Origin: Cinchona pubescens
Lineage: Eukaryota; Streptophyta; Magnoliopsida; Gentianales; Rubiaceae
Assembly: GCA_025175665.1 (NCBI GenBank)
Contig: JANKKI010000270.1
Location: forward strand, 496,001-560,000
Reading direction: 5' to 3'
Length of the DNA: 64,000 bases
Part shown: positions 24,469 through 36,216 of the stretch, in pieces
Layout of the letters: every line of letters starts with the position of its first letter
Position numbering within the stretch: the stretch's first letter is position 1
Made by a program: the position numbers and the translations under genes
Notes under the pieces: generated by a model
Databases searched by the model: none
The model's input: the letters and a program-made list of their open reading frames with translations, nothing else
Told to the model about the DNA's origin: nothing

Positions 24469-25246
24469 GAGTTAATAACACTTTGTTCCCAAAATTAGAT
24501 GGGTAATTATACTTTAACTAATTAAACGAAAAAAATATATATTTTACTTCACCTATTGACACTATCATTTATTAGCAATTTTAGTATCATCAAGATAATT
24601 TTGTTAAATAACTGGAACGCCCTTAATACTATATTTTGATTTTTTATGTATTTAGTTTTTAATAGTTGTACACAATTATTAAAACTAAGAAAAATAAATT
24701 CTAAAATATCTTGATATAATCCATATTAAAATACTTTGAAATTAGTCAAATTTTTGTAATTTCTGGAATTCACTTGATATTATTTCGAATTTGAGCGTTT
24801 AGTCATGGTTTTACAAAATGGGGGCCTATTTTCTAGTAAAAATATTTCTTTGACAGTCTTGAGTGACAACTGATTTTCTACAAAATTTTGGTGATTTTTT
24901 TATGTCTGTTCGTATTTTACACTTTAAAATTTGGGTTAAACCTGTGTAAATTGCAATATCAGAGACAATTTGATTCAATATTTTCTCATATTTTCACTCC
25001 CTAAAGGCAAAAGATATAATTTATTTGTTATAATTTATTTTTCCTAATGTTTATACCTAACGTCAAACAGCAATATAAAAATAAAAAGCAGACATAAGGA
25101 GCAGTTTAGTTGTTTATATGGCTTTTATAACGAAATTAAAATTATTAATAGATGAATAGTGTGAAAGAAGTAAACTGTATGTTTTTTTAGTTTAAATAGA
25201 TAAAATGTAATTATTTATTTAATTCAAGGACAAAGTGTTATTCGCT
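24469..25246. mobile_element. TIR element, family 2 copy 1
   Basis: The left end GAGTTAATAACACTTTGTTC and the complement of the right end, AGCGAATAACACTTTGTCC, start TIRs of about 120 bp. The flanks ATTTAGTTTA (24459-24468) and ATTTGATTTA (25247-25256) agree at 8 of 10 positions, a likely diverged target-site duplication. The interior is similar to 28700-29526 in the same orientation (TTAGTTTTTAATAGT, CCTAAAGGCAAAAGAT, ACTCCCTAAA blocks). Confidence 0.75.
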
Positions 25247-25256
25247 ATTTGATTTA

Positions 25257-25663
25257 TAAACAGTGCAATTTATAATGCGATGAGTATAATAAGTACCTAG
25301 CAGATAGAGGATTCCAACCCCCGGGGCGTCCCCAATCACATAAATAAATAAATTGGACAACAGAAACGGTTACCGTTACTCCAATTAGCTGTGGACCACG
25401 TGGAGATTGAGATGGACCAAACCGGTTTAAGACAAAAAGACCTCACGCGGAAACCAGGACACGGATCATTGGTCAAAACGTGTAGAATTCACAAACCGCT
25501 ACCGAGTCCAGAAATACAGAAATTTTGCCTAAAATTTTTGTATTTTACAATGACCTCCCCAGTTAGTCTGGTAAAAGTTAAAACTACTCCAAACTTTTTA
25601 CTGTGACAATTTTTTCCACCCACATCAAATAGTTAAAAGGGTTTCATGTGAATGAATTCACTA
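25257..25663. other. Low-copy-looking segment with a G-box, no gene identified
   Basis: Less AT-rich than its surroundings. Holds the palindromic G-box core CCACGTGG at 25396-25403 (a bZIP/bHLH binding site in plants) and several AACGG/ACCGG words. It resembles promoter DNA, but no coding sequence follows before the MITE at 25664. Confidence 0.35.
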
Positions 25664-25914
25664 CTCCCTGTGTATCATTCTTTTTTGTCACCCTTGATGT
25701 TGATTTTTCATGTTAAATTAATATTTTTTTAATCAATAATTTACTATAATTTATTTAGTTTTTCAAAAATATAATATTAAATTTCTCGCACGAACTATAA
25801 TATAGAAAATTGAAATTTTAAAAATAAATATTACTCATAAAAGTAAAGCCCTAAAAAATGATAAAATTGATCGAAAAGTCGGCAATGGTGACAAAAATAA
25901 TGGAATGGAGGAAG
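25664..25914. mobile_element. Stowaway-like (Tc1/mariner) MITE 1
   Basis: 251 bp. The left end CTCCCTGTGTATCATTC and the complement of the right end, CTTCCTCCATTCCATTA, both continue to TTTGTCACC. Flanked by TA on both sides (25662-25663, 25915-25916). The CTCCCT terminus is the known Stowaway signature. Confidence 0.8.
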
Positions 25915-26527
25915 TATAATTAAAAATCGAAAGAAAGATCTTTGTAGTTATGGTTCTTCTTCTTTTCTTTTCTTTTTTTTTTTTTAAACAAATCTCTAAA
26001 TAGTTTATTAAACAAACATGAAAAACTGAAATTCCAAAGTCCCTTGTGTTTTGTAATAGCCTTAAGATGGATTAGTTTTCCCTCAGTTATAAAGTGTGTT
26101 GTTAAGTATACGTATCAGATTAATTCATCATAACACCCATATTTTTTGAACTTGATATGTCAAGAACCAGGGGCTTTTTTAAAATAAAAAAAAAAGAAAA
26201 AGAAAAAGAAAGAAAAAAAAAGAAAACGGAAGTATATCAGAAATGCAAATTTCATACACACTAAAAATGCTAAACATATTGAAATTGAAAAAAGAAATTA
26301 GGGATTCATGCATAAACACCCATAACATAAAGAACCAAATATGTTGAAAACAGTTCAATGTTACTGTCCTGGCAAAAAGTTCAATGTTACTATGCAATAG
26401 CAGTGTAATTTAAGAAAGGGTGCATAACACTATATCCCTAAATAAGTCAAAGTTTTAATATTCTTTTGAATAACTGAGAGTTTTTTCTCTTCTTTTATAT
26501 AAGTGGGAGTTTTTTATTTTTATTTTT
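25915..26527. other. Intergenic with poly-purine low complexity
   Basis: Contains a T-run, an A/G-rich low-complexity tract (about 26186-26226) and no supported gene. Confidence 0.6.
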
Positions 26528-28362
26528 GGGTAAAATACCGTAAACTTCTATTTGGTATATCTTTCTGACCCATAACCTCTATCATATTTTAAAAATTTAC
26601 CTTAAACCCTCATATCTTTTGGACTAAAAGGTAAAATGGACGAAATTCATCCAAGTTGACAGTGTTTAGCCTATAACTCTAAGTGCGCATATTAAACACA
26701 ACAAATCATTTTCCCCCTAAATATCTAACGTTTAATGGCTAAAATACCCTTTTTTCCTATCTCAAATCATTTAGGTCATCCATCAATTAACAAATTGAAT
26801 TTATTTTTAAAAAAAAAAAACCACTTGAAGCTTTCAACTATGGCAGATCAGATGAGATGGTCATTGGCAGCACCACCTTGATCCGTCACCAAAAAAATTA
26901 TTCTAACCTCAAATCAATATGAAAATTGCACGCTGAACCCATTTTTATCCATAGATTACGATTCCAGTGTTGGATTTGTTAGAAATATGACTGTCAATTG
27001 AGTTTTGTGAGTCAAGTTTTGCAAAGTCCAAACTCATCTCACAAAATTAGTCGGGCTGTGAGCATTAATCGGACTGACCTAAGCTCACAAAAGTGTACAA
27101 CTCATACTCGACTCACAAAAAACTCACAGTATATACATTATTGAAAGTTAAAAAATTAAGAGACAAAATATAAAAAGAATATTTTAAGTCTCAACGCTAA
27201 CAACTAAAGTATGAAAAATAATACTTTCTCAAGAATAAATAATATCTGCACATACAAAAGTTGAAAAAAAAATACTTCAAATAAATTATTATGACTATCA
27301 GGGTGAGAGTTTGCTTATTAATAGATTAATTAGTATAGAGTGTGTGTGTATATATATATATATTCATTTACTTGTTAGGGTTGGATATTATTCAGACTGA
27401 ACCTTATGAAACTCAAGTTCGGTTCACATTTATATTGGGCCTAATATTTAGGTTCAATCTCAACTTGACTCACTTTAATGCAATGTTTGGCCTTTATTTG
27501 TTGGGCCAACTTGACTCACTTTAATGCAAGGTTTGGCCTTTATTTGTTGGGCCGGATGGACCGAGCTCGAGCTAGCCCAACCCATTGATAGTCCTAGTTA
27601 GGAAAAAAATGTCCAAGAGGGCTAGGATAATGTCTCTTATAAGCTTCTATCTCATCTTCTTCTCCAATCAAGATTTTATACTAAAATATTTTGTATAAGA
27701 GACGGTGGTTTTTGACTTTCTTTTAGATTTAATTTTAAGACTAGCCATGGCCATTTTAAGACCCTCATCGAATCAACCATGGGTGGTGGTTTAATTTTAA
27801 GACAGCATCTAGAGGATTAGTGAAGAACATCACACTCACTTGAAGATTCAGACTAGATTTTGCCAGCATATCTATGCTTGAGTTTCCTTCAAGTCAAAAG
27901 TGTGTTAGCTTGCATTCCCAATCTTTACTCAACAATTCCCATCGGATTTTTTTGTGTTGACATTTTTTTGCTAGTTTTTGGCTTTGTCTCTTGGGTTTTT
28001 TAAGCCAAAAATGGCTTTTTTGTTTCAAACATTTGTTTTGTAATCTGCTAAGACAATAAATGTTGATTTTTGGTGGTGGATCTAGTGACTTTGACTCTTC
28101 TTTTTTTTTTTTCCCTAGGAGGAGAAGTATTGGGATAGTGGTTGCAGGTGGTGGTAGTGGAATGAAGGGTGAAGAGTGAAGAAATCCATCGAATAATAGT
28201 CAAGGGTAAAGAAGTAATTTCACTAAAATCTGTTAGTTTGGATAATTACCATTCACAACACCCTTTAGTCCAAAATACATAGTAATTTAAAGTAGATTTT
28301 CAAAACATATAGGTGTTATAGGTCAGAAAGCCATATCATATGGAGGTTTACGGTAATTTACC
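26528..28362. mobile_element. Long-TIR element, family 3
   Basis: The first about 105 bp (GGGTAAAATACCGTAAACTT, CTTTCTGACCCATAACC, TTTTGGACTAAAAGG) matches the complement of the last 105 bp (GGTAAATTACCGTAAACCTC, CTTTCTGACCTATAACA, TTTTGGACTAAAGGG). Flanks are T-rich, so the target-site duplication cannot be told. 1.8 kb, no transposase. The interior carries a 46-bp tandem duplication. Confidence 0.75.
27461..27552. repeat. 46-bp tandem duplication
   Basis: Two units, 27461-27506 and 27507-27552, starting CAACTTGACTCACTTTAATG and ending TTTGTTGGGC, with a single difference (AATG/AAGG). A recent slip or replication error inside the TIR element. Confidence 0.92.
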
Positions 28363-28699
28363 TTTTTTTTTTTTGTGATAGATGAAGATGAAAGATTCCG
28401 TCAAAATAGATTTGGCTGACGAGATTGTTTTTGTACTTTATATTAGAAGTTTAGTAGTATGTCCGAGACTGGTCAAATCTGATACGATATTTGTCCAATC
28501 TTTTGAAGTTAGATCCAGAATTTTAGATCTGTGTAGATTTAAATTTCAGCATTTATTGGGGTATCTTTTTACATCTGTTTGTAATATGCTGATCTAGTAG
28601 ATTTATTTATCAGGCTACATTTTACTCAGATCTAGCCTTATAATGATTGTTTTTTCAGTTAACGAAATTTGATTATAAAAAGAAAAAAGAAAAAGTAAA

Positions 28700-29526
28700 C
28701 TAGGTAGGTAATTAAACTTTATTCACTTAAACTAAAAGAATATATACTTTACCCCATTAATATTATTCGTTTATTGAACAACTTCAATACCATTAAAATA
28801 AATCTAGTTAAATTACTAAAATGTCCTTGGTAATATATTTTTTATTTTATTTTTTTGTATTTAGTTTTTTCTAGTAGTGTGATAATTATTTAAAAAATAA
28901 GAAAAAATAAACTATAAAGTATCTCTATATAACCCATGTCAATATATTTTGATCAAATTTTCATAAAGAGTTCATTTGATATCATTTCAAAATTTAGTGT
29001 TATGAATAGTGGAAGCACGCTTCTAAAAGTAAGCTTATTTTCTACAGAAAATTGTTCTTTAAAAGTCTTGTGTAATGACAATTTTTTGTAAAATTTTGTG
29101 ATGTTTTGATATTTCCTAGTATTTTACATATTTCAAACTTCGGGTTAAACCTATACAAATTACAGTATTGGATATAATTTGATTTAATATTTCCTCACAT
29201 TTTCTCTCCCTAAACAAATAAACAAACCAAATCTTATTTCTACTAAGCACATTTTTTCTCCCTAAAGATAAAAATATCAATTAACATTTATTATAGTTTT
29301 TTTCTAATTTTTTTGTATCTATCAAACATCAATAAAAATACATAACAAATAAAAAATAGTGATAAGTGGCAATTCAGTCATTTATTGGGCTTTTAGTGAC
29401 AGTGTTAGAATTGTCAACAAATAAACAGTGTGAAAAGGGTGCAAAGTGTATATTAGTATATTTTTTTAATTTAGATGGGTAAAGTGTAATTACCTTATAA
29501 TTCAAGGGTGAAGTGTAATTATCCCT
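28700..29526. mobile_element. TIR element, family 2 copy 2
   Basis: Interior aligns with 24469-25246 (for example TTTGTATTTAGTTTTT, GACAATTTTTTGTAAAATTTTG, GGGTTAAACCTATACAAATTACA). The right TIR is complete (GAAGTGTAATTATCCC at the end). The outermost left TIR is replaced by an A/G-rich tract near 28678-28697. Confidence 0.65.
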
Positions 29527-30430
29527 TTGAAAAATAAAGAAACTAAAACTGTACTTCTCTCTACCCTTGTCCAATAGTTCACGTAGGAAGTTATGAATTG
29601 TGCCTGCCAAGCAAACAGTTCAAGTCTTCTTTCAGTTTATTTTATGCACCAAAATTGGGAATAAGGGCCTCTACAATTATCAGAAATCAAAATAATTCTA
29701 AAGTGAAGTCGTGGCTGAGATTACCTTGTTTAAGTCTCGAATAATTTGTAAAGTCGATGGATAAGATTAATCTTGGGATAAAATTTAGAATATCTAATGA
29801 AACTTGCAATTGAACATTAGAAAAATATGAGAAACCTACCGTTGTTCTAAAGAATCATGTAGTATATTCACATTTATTTATTCTACATTGCAATGTAAAA
29901 TTAAAAATGATAAAGTACAACTTAATCAATAAGACGTATCTTATTGGTCATGAATTTAATTCACTAGAGAGTAAATAGAGAGTTTGATTTTTTTTTTTTT
30001 TTAAAAAACAAAAGATTAGAGCCCGCAATTGTAGAGGAATATTTTAAGTATAGCGAATTTATGATATGTGTCATAAACCCCTTAATTCATATTTATTTGT
30101 ACTATCCTAAACAAATTTATTTTAATAAATTAAAATAATATAAATAAATATAAATTACCAAAATCTATAATACCTACTATAAATCTCATCTACATAAATT
30201 TTTTCAATTGTATACGCTCTTGAGTTTTCATGGCCAAAATTGAACTCGGGAAGTTGTACAAGGGGAGGACCACTCCGACCACCTAGAAATACTTCAATGA
30301 AACATCATCCCCCCATTTCCGTGTCACAGATTCCTTATTGCAAAGTAAAGGCCGAACATCTTCGCCAGCTCAACACTTAATCTGCTCTCAGCGCCACCAA
30401 CCACCCTTTTAACCCTCCTTCTCTCCTCTC
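29527..30430. other. Intergenic upstream of XTH
   Basis: AT-rich, with a 16-bp T-run near 29985 and no supported gene. Confidence 0.5.
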
Positions 30431-30472
30431 TCGAAAAAATTTCTCTCTCCTTTGTCTCTTTCTGACAGGTTT

Positions 30473-30490
30473 TTGACGTTAACCAGTCAA
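30473..30490. promoter_or_regulatory. Paired inverted W-box-like sites upstream of XTH
   Basis: TTGAC at 30473-30477 and GTCAA at 30486-30490 (complement TTGACT) form an inverted pair about 0.7 kb upstream of the XTH start. WRKY factors bind TTGAC(C/T). Two short words are weak evidence. Confidence 0.2.
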
Positions 30491-31194
30491 CATGGTTTGA
30501 TCTTAATCTAAATCATTGGTTAAAGAACTTAAGAGTTAAAGATGATCACGACAAAGAACCATTTCGTTTTTCTTTTTTTTTTTTCTTATAAAAATTTTGG
30601 ATATTTAATTTCCGTCAACATGATTTCATTTTATTCTAAACAATTAATTAAATTTTAGGGAAGTTTTATATATATTTTTATTGAAAAATTATTTATTTAT
30701 ACTTTAAAATTTTAAAATACGAAGTGCTATATTACATGTGACTTTAAATATAATGTGTTATATTATTTAAAATTTTAAAATATAATACGGTGGTTTAGTA
30801 AAGAAATTATAAAATTGTTAAGATTCAAGAATACTAGTCAAGCCCCCACCAAGCCCACAAACAATTAACTTTTTCCGTTCTTTTCCCCACAAATTGTTCA
30901 ATTAGTGTTTTGTAATTTTATCGTGCTAATTCCCTCATCAGGGTCCCACCAGTTTCTACTAAAAACGAACTTTCCAATTGGCCAGCTTAGTCCTTAACTT
31001 TGCCAGCTCCCTCCATTTCCATTTTCCCATTAAAATTCCAAACCCTCACAACTTCCAAGAACTCCCTATTTCAGCATTCCCATTCTCACCATTTCCTGCT
31101 AATCCCCAAACCTCCCTTCACTCCCATATCCGTAGAGATTTCATTAGCTGAGAAACCCAAAAGAAATATATCTCTATATATATATACAGCAACA

Positions 31195-32443
31195 ATGGCT
31201 TCCTATACCATGGTTCTGCTATCATTATTCATTTCTTGCTTCTCCATTCTTTTGCTTTCTTTAGCCTTATCTTCTGTGCTACTTGTATCTGTTACAACAA
31301 CTGCAGGAAATTTCCACCAACACATAAATATTAACTGGGGTGAAGAGAGAGCTCAAATTCTTGATAGAGGCCAACTTGTAACACTCACTTTGGACCAATA
31401 TTCAGGCTCTGGATTTCAATCCAAAGATGAGTATTTATTTGGCAGGGCTGATCTGCAGCTCAAACTAGTCGCTGGAGATTCTGCAGGCACTGTTACAGCA
31501 TTTTATGTATGTCATTTCTCTTTGCAATTCTTTTAAAATTTTCAAATCTTTCATATATTTTCCCTGATTTTGTTCATGTCAATAAACAATTTCAAATGCC
31601 TCAGACTTTTTTAGAACAAATCCGAGTCAAATATCAATGATTCGAAGGAGTAATTTTTAATTCTAGATTCATTAGGTTCTCAATTTCTTTCTAATTATAA
31701 CCTTGATTGGATAATTGATGCAGTTATCTTCTCTAGGGCCTGGCCATGATGAGATTGATTTTGAATTCTTGGGAAATGTATCAGGGGAACCTTATATAGT
31801 CCATACAAACATTTATACAAATGGACATGCAGGCAGGGAACAGCAATTCTACTTGTGGTTTGATCCTAGACAAGACTTCCACACTTACTCCATCATATGG
31901 AATCCTCAGAGGGTCATGTAAGGCCAATTCTTTTCCAATACCCTTTCGAAAAATTTCCAAGATTTTGCCCTGAAATCATTCTAAAGTTGCAAACTTTGTG
32001 CTTTTTTTTTTTTTTTTTGGGGAAATTTTCAGATTCTTGGTAGATGAGTTTCCTGTAAGAGTATACACAAATTATGAATCATTGGGAGTACCATATCCAA
32101 GTAGAAAACCAATGAGACTTTACTCAAGTATATGGAATGGTGATAGCTGGGCTACACAAAGCGGGAAAGTTAAGATAGACTTAATCTGTAAGGGACAAAA
32201 GCTCCTTTTACGGCCTCTTACAGGAACCTGAAAATTGATGCTTGTGTTTGGGAATCGACTTCATCTACTTGTGATTCTGAGTCTGAGTCCACCAATTCCT
32301 CACCATCCAAAACATGGATGAATCAACAGTTGGATGAAGGTGGCAAAATGAATCTGCAGTGGGTGCAAAAGAACTACATGGTCTACAATTATTGCACAGA
32401 TTATGAGTTTATTCATGGCGTTCCTCTTGAATGCAATCTATGA
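31195..32443 (+). pseudogene. XTH: Xyloglucan endotransglucosylase/hydrolase, three exons, frameshifted in exon 3
   Basis: GH16 enzyme that cuts and rejoins xyloglucan in the cell wall. Exons: 31195-31506, 31724-31917, 32033-32443, with GT...AG borders and conserved phases. ATG at 31195 begins a hydrophobic signal peptide (residues 1 to about 37). The catalytic motif HDEIDFEFLGN (start of exon 2) is intact and is followed by the usual N-glycosylation site NVSG. The C-terminal XET_C region (YMVYNYCTDYEF then GVPLEC) is present. After KIDL the exon carries about 11 extra bases (32182-32192) relative to the expected GACTGGACAAAAGC-type junction. This shifts the frame to a stop at 32229-32231 and cuts off the last 70 or so residues. 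It is either a recent pseudogene or an assembly fault. Otherwise the length would be about 300 aa, normal for XTH. Its C-terminus (VYNYCTDYEFIHG) is divergent from the common RRFPQGxPPEC form. Confidence 0.93.
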
Positions 32444-32960
32444 AAAATGTGAAGGCTCTTGTAAAGCAGATAGAAATCATTCAACATTTTTTTTTTTTTC
32501 CTGTTATTTTGTAGTGGGAAAACTGTGAATAACAGATATATTCACTATTTCTTTGATTCATTCATATTTGTGTACATGTAAAAGGACAGTGATTAGTTGT
32601 TCAAGTAGTTCCTCAAATGTTTGTAAATTTAGGAGTTGTTTGGTTTATGGATTAGAGGATAAGGAGTGAAAATCAAGGTTAATTATAGCTATAGAATATT
32701 ATTTAGTTAATTATTATGAGAATTATTATATACATGGTGTTAGAAAATTTTCATTTTCATTTTTAACTTGTAATTCAGTATTTTAAATTGATTAACTTAT
32801 CAATATAATAAAATTCGTTTCCTATTCAAACCAAAATAATAAAATTCATTCTTTTTTCAAACCAAATAAGTAAAGGAATAATATAAATCTATATCGATAA
32901 TAAAATTAATGATGCTCATTTCAATTTTAATTCCTCGATTTTGCTATTAAGTTGAAGTAT
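32444..32960. other. XTH 3' flank
   Basis: AT-rich 3' untranslated and intergenic sequence. No further gene seen. Confidence 0.5.
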
Positions 32961-32964
32961 AAAT

Positions 32965-33150
32965 TTCATAAAAAAATATTTAAATAGACTCGATGTTTGG
33001 CTCTACCTGTAGATCCTGTGTTCAATATTAAATCTTAAAGAATTTTGCTTACATCCGCTGATGTCATAGATGGTCTAAACTTTAATCCACACCATAAAAC
33101 TTACAAATGGAACTAAATACCAGATCTACTTAAATATTTGCAAATTTCAT
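32965..33150. mobile_element. Small MITE, family X copy 1
   Basis: Ends are inverted: AAATATTTAAATAGACTCGA on the left against the complement of the right, AAATATTTAAGTAGATCTGG. Shares the internal text GATGTCATAGAT and ATAAAACTTACAAATGG with copies near 41400-41570 and 52095-52290. Confidence 0.5.
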
Positions 33151-33687
33151 AAACTACCAAAGTTGCCTTTTAAGGACCCCATCCGATAAAGAGTTGTTCA
33201 AAGATGGGCTCGGTCCCCAGTCACAATACAAAAGCAATTGTTCGAGAAATTTCATCCCCAAAGATTGTACATCATGTTTTTTGAAGACTAGGATTTGATT
33301 TACAATTTTTTGTATTTATGTTTAGGTGATTAAATATGAAGCATTCTAAATTGACTAGACAATCGCAATTTTAATTGTCGAAGACCCTTGTCAAGCTTGT
33401 CATATTTTCCTTCAAAAAAAAAAAACAGATAGACTTGTCATATTTGCACATGGAAGCAACCAATTTTTCAGAATGGAGCAGAAAGTGAACATTTGACTCG
33501 TGCTTCCACAAAACCTTCTTGTAATATGGCAGTTCCCAACATAAAAACGATACTAAACAAACCTTCCTCCCCAAAACCACCCATAATTTAAACAAAAAAA
33601 ACACACACACACACACACGGAGGGAAAAAGTGTCTATAGCTGCAGGACTTGAGAATTGTGTTGTTTAATAGTTGTCCGATCCAGATA

Positions 33688-33945
33688 CTCTGTGTCTCAC
33701 TTATTTTGTTATATATTTAACTTTTCTGATCAACTAAATCAATTTTGTAATAAATAATTTATACAAGTATATTTGATTTTTTTTATGAATTTTTTTTCAA
33801 CAAAAGTTAAATTTATATAAATTATTATAACATGAAACTTAAAATTTATAAAAAAATAAAAAATTTACAAGAGATTTAATCTTGAAAATTTGACTCATTG
33901 ATAAACATAAAAAAGACAACTATGATAAACATATTGAGACGAAAG
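33688..33945. mobile_element. Stowaway-like MITE 2 (degenerate)
   Basis: 258 bp between TA dinucleotides (33686-33687, 33946-33947). The left end CTCTGTGTCTCACTTATTTTG and the complement of the right end, CTTTCGTCTCAATATGTTTA, are imperfect inverted repeats. Size close to the 25664 element, but the sequence is more eroded. Confidence 0.5.
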
Positions 33946-35150
33946 TAGCATTACCCATTTGATTTCCATACAGTACATCTATTTAGCCACTTAATGTAAT
34001 GCTAGCACTGCAATTCATAGTTTAAAAAAGAAATGTCCTCATTAGGACAAAGAACAAACACCAATTAGAAACTTTGCAGAAGAATATGCTCATTAATCAT
34101 ACATTCTGTCTCCCCCCACACATCTTTTTCCAATCATTCAAATTGACTTAACCATGCTCTAATTAATACCTAAAGCACCTATGAACTATGCTACACATTA
34201 TAATTGTATGAGCTGTCATTATGCCCAACTATACTAATTTTGAGTACTATACATGGCAAGTGCAAACATGTTTTCATGTCAACCAGCTCTTTAGAATCTT
34301 ACCATTAAACTATCCAACCTGGAGAATATCCTGTACCAAGACTAACTACTTCAAATTTGAAATATATAGGCACAATTCCACCCTCCCTCTTTCTTTACAT
34401 ATATAAACATGCAAAGTGACATGTTCCATCTAGGCGATGCTCATATGTCGTAAGATGATTCCTGAAATCAACTCATTTGGAGCTTCAACTAGAATACTAC
34501 AATACAAGGGCTTTATGAAGCAAAGAGGACATCAATATTGAAAACAACATTAAGAATAGTCACCATAGCTCCCATGAGACAGACATAAGCATCTAAAAAT
34601 TCCCAACTGTGCTTTAGCCATGCTGCCATGCAATCAACAATGCTACATGATAACGAAAGAAAAGAACATAACATTCTCAATGATAAAAAGATCTGAACAA
34701 CGAATTGCAAGATTTGTAATACATAAGTAAACAATCAATATCTCGTGGCATGAAAGTTTTCGTCCATAAAAAATAACTTTTCAATAGTAGGTCTTGGATG
34801 TAGGTGTAAGCAACCACAAAGAAGCTGTTCTTTGGGGAAAGAAAAAGGTCATGAAACCTTACCCTGATATGCAGCAACCACAATGAGAACCTCTTCAACA
34901 GTAGAACTAAATTCAGGAAGCTTAACTTCCAGAATAAATTATAATTTTCTTGAAAAGCAAGAGAGAATGATATCAGAAAGCAACTGAGAATTTTCTTTTA
35001 GAGGTAGAAGCAGCATGATATATGATTCTAAAATGGTATTAGACCTTTCGAGGGTACATTATAGTTGCAAAACTCAAACCATCTAGATTAGAGGATAGCT
35101 AGAACCACCCGAAAGAAATATTACAAAAAGCCAAGTCATATAAATTCCAT
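33946..35150. other. Intergenic or 3' region, no supported gene
   Basis: Frames of 60-75 codons here (34221-34406 plus; 34513-34898 minus) have no domain and look like chance or intron sequence. Confidence 0.45.
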
Positions 35151-35267
35151 TACAGGAAATGTCAATATCTTACAAAATTGATAGTTTCGCGGACCATTCG
35201 GCTTCATCCCACCATTTAACCTATTCCTAATCAGTTTACATTTTTTAATATGCAAATGATAGGAAAA

Positions 35268-36183
35268 TCATTTGTCTGGTAGCTTCATATCTTTGAAGTG
35301 AACATCGGACCAATTTCTTGACCTGGCAATTCAGACAAATATATAAAGAAATTGAGTCAGTTCAATGCTGATAGCACAACAATAAAATCACATTTACATT
35401 AAACAAAACTGACCGCCGTTATTAAGTATTTATGCGACAAATGACAAAGTAGCTCAATATTTTCCTAACTATCAGATTTACATGCCTGTACAATTTTCAT
35501 AAATGCTCGGTCAAATTTACACATTCATTCCTAAAGTTTAATGATCAATAAAGAATATATTTTAATTTGAAACTTTCTTCCTGCCAATAAAACCACTGGA
35601 TTTTATATATGGATGCAATACAGTGTCCGAGTAAATACAAATGTTTCAGATTAGGAAGCATAGATCCATCACTGACATACTCTAATAATGCTTTAACACA
35701 CAGGACCTGTTATTAAATTCTTCAATCAATACATGATCCATTTTATTTCAAGAATCATCTTATGATAAACATATGGTGTACCAAATTCATATCTCTAATT
35801 CATGATCCACATCGCATATATCTCCTGTTCTAAATTTCCAACCCCCAATCCACCTATCGAGGAATTCTTTCTCACAGGACAGATATCCACATCCACTCAA
35901 ACGCACATAATCAATCAAACTACAGGTATATGCTTGAGAAAAAATGCTTTAATATCAACAGAATCAGCATATGAGAAGATACATCAAAGTCTGGAATGTG
36001 AAATTTTTTAGGTAAAATGTACCAATTGCAAGTATACAAAAAGGATTAAAGTAATTGGTGAATTTTTTTGTTACCATTCAGGAAACAAGAGCCACAATCC
36101 CAAATTACAAACTCAAAATCTATCACAATCATCCTATGATTGATCCCTAACATCTGTAGAGAGAGGGAGAAAGAGCGGCACAT

Positions 36184-36216
<33 letters not shown>

